Shown piece after piece: positions 20,621-26,368 of a stretch of DNA of 26,368 nt (positions are counted from its first letter, which is position 1; every line of letters starts with the position of its first letter). The position numbers and the translations under genes are program-made. This DNA comes from CAZHBD01 sp964530555 (GTDB taxonomy: Bacteria; Patescibacteriota; Saccharimonadia; Saccharimonadales; AWTP1-31): NCBI GenBank assembly GCA_964530555.1, contig CAZHBD010000006.1, positions 1 through 26,368 of the forward strand, written 5' to 3'. The notes under the pieces were generated by a model. The model was not told the origin of the DNA, searched no databases, and saw nothing but the letters and a program-made list of their open reading frames with translations.

Positions 20621-21353
20621 CCCACTTACTGGGAGGAGGGACTTTAGGTGGCAGTGTCTCTAAGTACTGCAGGCCCAATCGTTCTAGCGCACGCATAACA
20701 CGTTCGGTTGAACTAGCAATATCGTCACTGATATCGACGGTCTCATCGGCAAGAAGCTTGGTAGAGTTAATATCCGAAGCATACGCTGAGTTATTTTCTG
20801 GATCTAACTCTGTTTTGGCGTGCTCAAGTGCAGCTCGACGACTCGCGCTAAAAGGAGCATTGGTGTGCTTAGCGTCGGTTGCATCTGCCAGATAACGCTC
20901 GTCGCTAATAGCGGGGTCGTCCACAACCAGCGCTATTATGAAGCCACCGCGGCTTTTGATCTCGCCTGCATCACTTGGATGACGAATTTTTTCAACGATA
21001 TGGACGCCGGTGGTGAAGGGTACTAAACGCTCAAAAATAGTTGCTCCTTCTCCCCGTGCACGCAACTCTTCATGAAATGCTCGCATGTCACCTGGATCGG
21101 TTGTGTCTTTATCTGGGGGTCGATAGCCTTGTTCGCGCAGTAACCAACTAACCGGGTGTGACTGTATATGCCCGAGCTCTTGCAAAACTGTCTTCTCAAC
21201 TTGGGTGAGCTCAGGACTTTGACCCAAAAACTCAGCATCAAACAGACGCCGACAGATACTCGTGCTGCCAACACCTGGATCGCCGACGAAGCCCACCACA
21301 AATGATTCAAATCGACGGGGCTGATAGTGGTCGTCGTACACCTCAACAGTCAT
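20592..21353 (-). CDS. P-loop nucleoside-kinase-like protein without the Walker lysine
   Basis: A 253-residue protein. Near the N-terminus GFVGDPGVGSTS (21-32) has P-loop form, but the invariant Lys is Ser (G24 to G29, then S30-T31). The later segment VEKIRHPSDAGEIKSRGGFIIALVVDDP resembles the dephospho-CoA/adenylate-kinase-like fold, where this strand carries R-x-P-x-E and a nucleotide-sensing strand. The same GS variant occurs in the P-loop domain attached to some dCMP-deaminase-like proteins. It could bind nucleotides without normal kinase activity. ATG 21353 lies 8 nt after an extended -10 TGCTACTAT. The C-terminus is Pro/Lys-rich. Convergent 29-bp overlap with tgt. Confidence 0.6.
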   Translation of the reverse strand: MTVEVYDDHYQPRRFESFVVGFVGDPGVGSTSICRRLFDAEFLGQSPELTQVEKTVLQELGHIQSHPVSWLLREQGYRPPDKDTTDPGDMRAFHEELRARGEGATIFERLVPFTTGVHIVEKIRHPSDAGEIKSRGGFIIALVVDDPAISDERYLADATDAKHTNAPFSASRRAALEHAKTELDPENNSAYASDINSTKLLADETVDISDDIASSTERVMRALERLGLQYLETLPPKVPPPSKWVRNIARSET

Positions 21354-21361
21354 CTACAGGG

Positions 21362-21367
21362 ATAGTA
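21362..21367 (-). promoter_or_regulatory. Extended -10 of the P-loop gene, leaderless
   Basis: Minus strand TGCTACTAT, with TACTAT at 21367-21362, 8 nt before ATG 21353. Confidence 0.45.
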
Positions 21368-21404
21368 GCACACGATTGCTTATTCGACTGTACAAAAACT
21401 TCCA

Positions 21405-21434
21405 TTGTAACCATTGTAATGCTTGTGGTATACT
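21405..21434 (+). promoter_or_regulatory. Promoter upstream of an intragenic terminator
   Basis: TTGTAA (21405-21410), 18-bp spacer, TATACT (21429-21434) with TGG directly before it (extended -10). The predicted start is near 21441. A terminator at 21485-21510 would end this transcript after about 70 nt unless read through. Confidence 0.6.
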
Positions 21435-21445
21435 AAAGTCCTAGT

Positions 21446-22042
21446 ATGGAAATACCTTTGCATGCTAGCGAGAAGCCAGAAGATGACCGCCCAGTTGGCG
21501 GTCTTTTTTTATTGCTACAGCTTGACCCGTTGGTGCGCCAACAGATTAAAAACTTTGGGGCCATCAAAGAACAACATCCAGTAGCTCGCGCCAAATTAAA
21601 ACGGTTTGAAGCGATTTGGGCCCAGCTGCAAAGACAGGACAGAGTGCTGGGCTATGGTTCACAGGTTGAACAGATTATTCTGAATCGACAAAGTGTTGCC
21701 GAGTGGATTATTGGCTATGTTCGCTATGGCGAGCGGCTCTACCAAGAGGCCGGGCAGTATGATGATACGGCCACGTCAATTATTCGATCGGGTAAGTTAG
21801 TTACCAGATTGGTGGTGGCGAATGTCGCACCAAACCAGCGTACAGAGATAGGCGATAATGTATATACTGTTACGGAGTTTCCGTTTGGCGGGTTTGGGTT
21901 ATTGCGATTGGATGAAGTTGAAAAATCGATCGTACTTTTTGACTACGATGCCGAGATCAGCCCCGAAGGCCAGCGTCATGCGCGGGTTGATGACTATATT
22001 GCGCTTGTTCAAGATTTGCAGCAAGGTGGTTTAATCCACTAG
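21446..22042 (+). CDS. Hypothetical protein, 198 aa
   Basis: An unrecognised soluble protein: helical N-terminal half (LDPLVRQQIKNFGAIKE, KLKRFEAIWAQLQRQDRV, VAEWIIGYVRYGERLYQEAG), strand-rich C-terminal half (VVANVAPNQRTEIGDNVYTV, SIVLFDYDAEISPEG). Codons 14-21 coincide with a textbook intrinsic terminator (21485-21510), so expression from the upstream promoter should be attenuated. A shorter form starting at a downstream TTG or GTG (about 21512 or 21536) is possible. Its TAG shares CTAG with the stop of the convergent phosphatase gene. Confidence 0.7.
   Translation: MEIPLHASEKPEDDRPVGGLFLLLQLDPLVRQQIKNFGAIKEQHPVARAKLKRFEAIWAQLQRQDRVLGYGSQVEQIILNRQSVAEWIIGYVRYGERLYQEAGQYDDTATSIIRSGKLVTRLVVANVAPNQRTEIGDNVYTVTEFPFGGFGLLRLDEVEKSIVLFDYDAEISPEGQRHARVDDYIALVQDLQQGGLIH
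21485..21510 (+). terminator. Intrinsic terminator inside the first codons of a gene
   Basis: GACCGCC (21485-21491), loop CAGTT, GGCGGTC (21497-21503) and seven T (21504-21510). It lies 39 bases into the ORF at 21446 and about 45 nt after the predicted transcript start. It is either an attenuator or the 3' end of a short RNA. Confidence 0.8.
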
Positions 22043-22560
22043 ATCCAGCGAACGAGTTCGGCGTTGGGTATGCCGGCATGTATATCCGCGGAGGGCTCAA
22101 CTATCGAACGTATCGCTCGACCGATACTACCATGACCAACCAGCAGCACGTTATCAACGGGTAGATCACTGACGAAGTCAATCAGCTCTTGCCCGCGTTT
22201 TACCATGTGATCCCACGGCTCAACGCCTTCGGGCAGGTCATCGTTGACAAGCGTATGGCTTCTTCCAGCCGTCCATTTGGTTTTTTCGAGTGAGCCAAAA
22301 TCGCGTTCAACAAGTAGTGCGTTGGTTTTAATGAGCGACGGGTTGAGCCCGGCGCCCTCGGCAAATAATCGGGCTGTTTCCTTGGTTCTTAGGAGCGGTG
22401 AGCAGATGATTATATCAATTGATATACCCTTGGCTTTTTGGCCAGCGGTTTTGGCCTGCTCTTCACCAACTTTAGTGAGACGAGTATTGGTCAGGCCGGC
22501 AAATCGCGCTTTGGTATTGAGCACACTTTGACCATGGCGGAGGTAATAGAGACGCTTCAT
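22039..22560 (-). CDS. Histidine phosphatase family protein (phosphoglycerate mutase-like)
   Basis: A 173-residue protein. The catalytic RHG motif is in YYLRHGQSVLNTKARFAG at 6-23, with the second half of the site at VGHGSIGRAI and the CSPLLRTKETA motif between. Full length for small cofactor-independent or broad-specificity phosphatases of this family; the substrate is not evident. ATG 22560 is set by TATAAT 7 nt upstream and by the RHG position; a longer frame reaches into tilS. Only 18 bp separate it from the divergent tilS start. Its stop shares CTAG with the neighbour. Confidence 0.93.
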   Translation of the reverse strand: MKRLYYLRHGQSVLNTKARFAGLTNTRLTKVGEEQAKTAGQKAKGISIDIIICSPLLRTKETARLFAEGAGLNPSLIKTNALLVERDFGSLEKTKWTAGRSHTLVNDDLPEGVEPWDHMVKRGQELIDFVSDLPVDNVLLVGHGSIGRAIRSIVEPSADIHAGIPNAELVRWI

Positions 22561-22566
22561 AGGTGA

Positions 22567-22573
22567 TATTATA
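22567..22573. promoter_or_regulatory. Overlapping -10 boxes of two divergent leaderless genes
   Basis: Plus strand TATTAT (22567-22572) lies 6 nt before tilS ATG 22579. Minus strand TATAAT (22573-22568) lies 7 nt before the phosphatase ATG 22560. The two share five base pairs, so -35 elements must lie inside the opposite coding regions. Confidence 0.6.
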
Positions 22574-22578
22574 TAGAA

Positions 22579-23466
22579 ATGAAGGTGGATTTGCAGCCAG
22601 GCAACTATGTCATTGCTGTTTCGGGTGGTGTAGACTCGGTCGCATTGCTGCATGCCTTAGCGCAAATTCCTAAGGTCAAGCTGACTGTGGCGCACTTCGA
22701 TCATGGGATTCGCGACGATTCGCATCTCGATCGACTGTTAGTAGGAGAGTTGGCAAAAAAGCTTGGCTTGCCCTTTGTCTATGACCGGATGGAGCTGGGG
22801 CCAGGTGCTAGCGAAGCGGAAGCTCGCAAATATCGGTACGACTTTCTGCGTCGTGTCCAGCAGGCTTCACAAGCCCAAGCGCTGATCACGGCACATCATC
22901 AAGATGATTTGCTAGAGACCGTTATCATAAATATCTTAAGAGGAACTGGGCGAAAAGGCTTGAGTTCGCTTGACGACCGTCCAGAATTACGCAGGCCATT
23001 ACTACAAGTACGCAAGCAAGATATTCGCCAGTATGCTGCTGAGCAGGGTTTAGTGTGGCGAGAGGATGCTACTAATCAGGACACGCGGTTGCTACGTAAT
23101 TACATTCGTCATGTGGTGATTCCTCGCATGGGTGAAGCAAGTCGCCAGCAACTACTTAGTTACGCTCAACATGTACGTGCTGTAAACCGTTCTATAGATA
23201 ACTCCTTGCTGTTACTGTTACACACCCAGCCCTCTCGCCAAACATTGGACCGGGTGCGTTTTAGCATGTTGCCACATGCTGTTGCAAAGGAACTGATGGC
23301 TGAATGGTTGCGCAGTCACGACATTCGCAGTTTTGATGCCAAAACACTGGAGCGTTTGGTAACAGCGGCCAAAACATTGCCCGCTGGCAAGCAGGTTGAT
23401 ATCGATGCTTCACACCGCCTCTTGGCTGGAACTGATGTTCTGGCACTCGTCTTCCGAGATCGCTAG
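22579..23466 (+). CDS. tilS: tRNA(Ile)-lysidine synthase
   Basis: Modifies C34 of tRNA-Ile(CAU) to lysidine, changing its identity from Met to Ile; essential for reading AUA. The PP-loop VSGGVDSVALL is at 14-24, followed by HFDHGIRDDS, ITAHHQDDLLETVIINILRGTGRKGL and the RPLL motif. With 295 residues it is the short form (N-terminal catalytic plus a small helical domain), lacking the C-terminal extension of the roughly 430-residue E. coli protein. Its substrate tRNA would resemble the two CAU tRNAs here. Leaderless start; ftsH follows 36 bp later. Confidence 0.94.
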   Translation: MKVDLQPGNYVIAVSGGVDSVALLHALAQIPKVKLTVAHFDHGIRDDSHLDRLLVGELAKKLGLPFVYDRMELGPGASEAEARKYRYDFLRRVQQASQAQALITAHHQDDLLETVIINILRGTGRKGLSSLDDRPELRRPLLQVRKQDIRQYAAEQGLVWREDATNQDTRLLRNYIRHVVIPRMGEASRQQLLSYAQHVRAVNRSIDNSLLLLLHTQPSRQTLDRVRFSMLPHAVAKELMAEWLRSHDIRSFDAKTLERLVTAAKTLPAGKQVDIDASHRLLAGTDVLALVFRDR

Positions 23467-23486
23467 TATTCACCCATAGAACAGGT

Positions 23487-23492
23487 TATAAT
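23487..23492 (+). promoter_or_regulatory. -10 box of ftsH
   Basis: Perfect TATAAT, 10 nt before ATG 23503. No ribosome site; the predicted leader is about 4 nt or less. Confidence 0.5.
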
Positions 23493-23502
23493 ATTTGGAC
23501 AC

Positions 23503-25371
23503 ATGGATAAAAAACCGTTTCGCACAAGTCAGACTCCGGGAGGAAGTGGACGACGAGGTTTTAAAAACGCCGGCTTCATTGCTCTGGTCATTTTGATCGG
23601 ACTAGTAGTGTTTGCAGCAATGGGTCAGCCAAGCAACCTCAAAGAAGTTTCGTTTTCGGACGTCATCAACCGCGCCAATAGCGGCAAAATTAAGCAGATA
23701 ACCGTCAAGGGCAACACGCTGGAAATCACCAAACAAGGTGATGACAAAGCCAGCGAAGTGTCTCACAAAGAGTCCGGTTCGAGTATTTACGAGCAAGGGC
23801 TGACTAATCGTAATGTCGACGTTAATGTCAAAGACGACAGCAGCGGTAACAGCTTCTGGCTCAGTCTGGCCAGCGGTGTTATCCCAGTAGTACTTATCAG
23901 TGTTGTGCTGTTCTTTATGTTGCGTAGTGCTCAAGGGCAGGGCAACCAGGCTATGAGTTTTGGTAAAAGTCGCGCACGTTTGTATGGCAACGAGAAAGAC
24001 AAGGTTACCTTCAAGAACATTGCTGGTAGCGATGAGGCCAAGCAAGATCTCCAAGAAGTCGTCGAGTTCTTAAAATACCCGAAGAAGTTTGAGTCCGTTG
24101 GTGCCAAAATTCCTAAAGGGGTTTTGCTAGTTGGCCCTCCGGGAACAGGTAAGACCATGTTGGCCCGCGCCGTTGCTGGCGAAGCCAACGCACCATTCTT
24201 TAGTATTTCAGGTTCTGAGTTTGTCGAAATGTTTGTCGGCGTGGGTGCTTCACGAGTTCGTGATCTGTTTGCTAAAGCCAAAAAGAACAGCCCATGTATT
24301 ATTTTTATCGATGAGATTGATGCTGTCGGTCGACGCCGCGGCAGTGGTATGGGCGGTGGTCATGACGAACGCGAGCAGACACTCAACCAGATTTTGGTTG
24401 AAATGGATGGTTTCGAGCAAGGTACTAACGTCATTGTTTTGGCGGCTACCAACCGCGCTGATGTCCTCGATCCAGCGTTACTGCGTCCAGGTCGCTTTGA
24501 TCGCCGTGTAAATATCGGTTTGCCAGACCGCAAAGACCGCGAAGCAATTCTTAAAATTCACTTTGAGAAAAAACCTTTGGCCAAGAATGTTGATCTCGAT
24601 GCCTTGGCTGCCAAGAGTGCCGGTTCATCGGGGGCCGATCTGTCAAACATTGCGAACGAAGCTGCTATTATTGCTGCTCGCCATAACCGCAAAGAAATCA
24701 GTCAAGACGACGTCACGTCCGCATTTGAAAAAGTTGCCATTGGCCCTGAGCGCAAGAGCAAGGTGATGAGCGAAAAAGAGAAAGAAATAACGGCCTATCA
24801 CGAAGCGGGGCATGCCATTGTCGGGCATGTTTTGCCAGATAGCGATATGGTGCATAAGGTCACGATTATCCCACGTGGCGGCACTGGCGGTGTTACATGG
24901 TTCATCCCGCCAGAAGATAAGAGTTACCATTCAGTCGTTGAGTACAAAGATATCCTGGCACGTATGCTTGGAGGCCGAATTGCCGAAGAAGTCATGTATG
25001 GCCATGATCGTGTCACCACTGGTGCGGGCAACGATCTGCAAAAAGCTGCCGAGCTGGCTCGGGACATGGTGATCAACCAGGGAATGGGCAAGAAGTTGCG
25101 CGACCAAGTGTTCCACGTTGAGGAAGGGGTCATGCTTGACCGGCTGGTACAGGAACGACAATACTCTGATGAAACCGCTAAAGTTATTGATGACGAAGTT
25201 GAGAGCTTGATTACCGAAGCTGGCCGTCGTGCACGCTTGGTAATTCAGCATAACAAGAAGAAGTTGGAAGAACTTAAAGTGCGTCTACTCGAGAAGGAAA
25301 CGGTCGAGGCTGAAGAAGTGCTCGCTATTCTCAAAGACGCCGTCATGCCCAAAGAGGCAGCTCTCTACTAA
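23503..25371 (+). CDS. ftsH: ATP-dependent zinc metalloprotease FtsH
   Basis: A membrane AAA+ protease that degrades membrane and short-lived soluble proteins as a hexamer. 622 aa, full length. Membrane segments at about 23-41 and 121-140 flank the outside domain. Walker A GPPGTGKT 211-218, Walker B IIFIDEID 266-273, pore motif FVGVG about 244-248, arginine-finger region RPGRFDRR about 328-335, zinc site HEAGH 433-437 with D511 as third ligand. All active parts are intact. The next gene starts 3 bp after the stop. Confidence 0.98.
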   Translation: MDKKPFRTSQTPGGSGRRGFKNAGFIALVILIGLVVFAAMGQPSNLKEVSFSDVINRANSGKIKQITVKGNTLEITKQGDDKASEVSHKESGSSIYEQGLTNRNVDVNVKDDSSGNSFWLSLASGVIPVVLISVVLFFMLRSAQGQGNQAMSFGKSRARLYGNEKDKVTFKNIAGSDEAKQDLQEVVEFLKYPKKFESVGAKIPKGVLLVGPPGTGKTMLARAVAGEANAPFFSISGSEFVEMFVGVGASRVRDLFAKAKKNSPCIIFIDEIDAVGRRRGSGMGGGHDEREQTLNQILVEMDGFEQGTNVIVLAATNRADVLDPALLRPGRFDRRVNIGLPDRKDREAILKIHFEKKPLAKNVDLDALAAKSAGSSGADLSNIANEAAIIAARHNRKEISQDDVTSAFEKVAIGPERKSKVMSEKEKEITAYHEAGHAIVGHVLPDSDMVHKVTIIPRGGTGGVTWFIPPEDKSYHSVVEYKDILARMLGGRIAEEVMYGHDRVTTGAGNDLQKAAELARDMVINQGMGKKLRDQVFHVEEGVMLDRLVQERQYSDETAKVIDDEVESLITEAGRRARLVIQHNKKKLEELKVRLLEKETVEAEEVLAILKDAVMPKEAALY

Positions 25372-25374
25372 GTT

Positions 25375-26058
25375 ATGGCACGCTCTCTTGAGCGCCAAGG
25401 GCGGGCTGGCGATACGATTGCATTAGTAGATTCGGTTGTTGCGCAACATGCCGACAATCTACAAATTGCACTCGGTGAGCTCTGTGCTAATGGCTATGCT
25501 CGTCTAGAATGGCTACCCCAATTGCTGCAGCGTCTTTTGATGCGCGAAGCTCGTTACGCAGCGGCGGTTCCTGGTTTTCGTCGGATAGTGGAAGCCGAGG
25601 GCTGGAGAAATGTTAGCAGGGTTACCTTATTGCCTCGCCCAAGAGGTGTGGTAGAGCAAGTCGCTAGTAGTAAACGTTTAGCGCCGCTAGGTACACGGCT
25701 GGGTGAGGCCCTGGCCGAACAAGTCACGACCTTTGGCGAAAGAGAAAAAGTCACTGTCCTTAAGTATTGGCAGCCGACCCGAATCGTCTATAACTTGCTT
25801 GGTCAAGGGAGCATGATACCAGAACATACTGACCCTGAGAGTTTGAGTGGACTGGTGGCGGTTAATTCGTTGCACGCTTGTCGCCAGCGACTGGCCGGCA
25901 ATAAGGCCGAAATGATTGCACCGGGCACAACGACACTGCTGGCAGGGGCTGATCTAGCGGCGGAGCTTGGTATTGAGCAGGTTCCCCATAGAGTTACCAC
26001 CTCTGCCACATATACCTCGGTCAATTACACCAACAATCGTTTGCCTCCCTCGTTTTAG
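25375..26058 (+). CDS. Possible 2OG-Fe(II) oxygenase-like protein
   Basis: 227 residues. The C-terminal half has the order of a jelly-roll iron oxygenase: HTD (H151, D153) in MIPEHTDPESLSGLVAV, then APGTTTLLAGADL, then H205 in VPHRVTT, then a final strand YTSVNYTN. HxD...H spaced 52 residues matches the iron triad of isopenicillin-N-synthase-like enzymes. The Arg that usually binds 2-oxoglutarate (R-x-S) appears to be Tyr (YTS). The N-terminal half is helical, as in that family. The substrate is unknown. It starts 3 bp after ftsH with no ribosome site and is probably co-transcribed and translationally coupled. Assignment is by pattern only. Confidence 0.5.
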   Translation: MARSLERQGRAGDTIALVDSVVAQHADNLQIALGELCANGYARLEWLPQLLQRLLMREARYAAAVPGFRRIVEAEGWRNVSRVTLLPRPRGVVEQVASSKRLAPLGTRLGEALAEQVTTFGEREKVTVLKYWQPTRIVYNLLGQGSMIPEHTDPESLSGLVAVNSLHACRQRLAGNKAEMIAPGTTTLLAGADLAAELGIEQVPHRVTTSATYTSVNYTNNRLPPSF

Positions 26059-26103
26059 CCTCCATGCTAGCGTGCGCAGCTTATTCGGGAGGTGCGTTAT
26101 TTA

Positions 26104-26132
26104 TTGACAGTATGGTCCTTTGGTAATATGCT
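26104..26132 (+). promoter_or_regulatory. Promoter of the rightmost gene
   Basis: TTGACA (26104-26109), 17-bp spacer, TATGCT (26127-26132), giving a start near 26139 and a leader of about 28 nt with AAAGGA. Confidence 0.65.
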
Positions 26133-26166
26133 CATGCTTAAGATTAACTAAAAGGATGCATGTTCC

Positions 26167-26368
26167 ATGCCGTCAAATAAAACAAAACGCCCTGTAACCC
26201 GTAAGCTAAAAACCAAAAACACTAGATTCTGGACCCGCAAAAGCACCGGAATTATCATCCTCGCTACCATTGCTGTTGGTGTGGGCATCCTGATCCGTAG
26301 TTTTGCTGCCACCAATGCACCAACAGGAGTGGTGGATATCGATTCAACAGATGATGGTAACACAACAT
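26167..26368 (+). CDS. Secreted or membrane-anchored protein, N-terminus (partial)
   Basis: ATG 26167 opens a frame running off the right edge (67 complete codons). Residues 1-25 are strongly basic (MPSNKTKRPVTRKLKTKN...), about 27-48 are hydrophobic (GIIILATIAVGVGILIRSFAA), and the rest is Thr/Asp-rich. The basic start, single helix and SFAAT resemble the signal region of large surface proteins common in Saccharibacteria, which is inference. AAAGGA lies about 10 nt upstream, and a good promoter is at 26104-26132. Confidence 0.7.
   Translation, partial: MPSNKTKRPVTRKLKTKNTRFWTRKSTGIIILATIAVGVGILIRSFAATNAPTGVVDIDSTDDGNTT

Noticed and set aside
1..26368. CRISPR arrays, insertion sequences, phage genes or toxin-antitoxin pairs
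   Set aside because: No regularly spaced repeats, transposase or integrase motifs, or recognisable toxin families are present in any frame.

Overview
The window looks like chromosomal DNA from a Patescibacteria/CPR bacterium, most likely Candidatus Saccharibacteria (TM7). That assignment is inference from gene content, since no rRNA gene or other decisive marker is present. Supporting signs are densely packed genes with many overlapping ends, small N-terminally anchored surface proteins, short hypothetical genes, and a mix of glsB-like, KGG-type and single-RRM stress genes. TGA serves as an ordinary stop in several genes, which argues against the recoded Absconditabacteria/Gracilibacteria.

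Layout. 1-2200: ends of surface-protein genes, a decayed YciI gene, a beta-helix-like surface protein, the initiator tRNA-Met with a structured leader, and a partial copy of that tRNA's 3' half. 2272-4325: a MacB-type ABC permease/ATPase pair. 4392-7615: a small unknown gene, a Crp/Fnr regulator with an apparent frameshift, and a CHASE histidine kinase with its receiver protein. 7794-9080: stress-type small genes (unknown 78 aa protein, GlsB/YeaQ-like membrane protein, RRM protein) and a strongly driven 26-codon gene. 9093-11752: an unknown protein and a long, eukaryote-type GMP synthase. 11754-13408: a PQ-loop-like membrane protein, two coupled unknown genes and elongator tRNA-Met. 13409-14075: the second copy of the tRNA leader, a candidate non-coding RNA and a KGG protein. 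14074-16880: Nudix hydrolase, two unknown genes, queA. 16926-19360: fasciclin protein divergent from an OmpR-type two-component system. 19403-23466: tgt, a P-loop protein lacking the Walker lysine, an unknown gene with an intrinsic terminator in its first codons, histidine phosphatase, tilS. 23503-26368: ftsH, a possible 2OG-Fe(II) oxygenase and the start of a surface protein.

How it works together. Genes for tRNA handling and modification (two tRNA-Met, queA, tgt, tilS) are scattered among regulators and stress proteins. Two expression styles are visible: about a dozen genes have a -10 box 6-11 nt before the start codon and no Shine-Dalgarno, implying leaderless mRNAs, while small stress genes and surface proteins carry strong Shine-Dalgarno sites. 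The most striking unexplained element is a roughly 95-nt, two- to three-hairpin leader that precedes both tRNA-Met genes with identical geometry and compensatory base changes.
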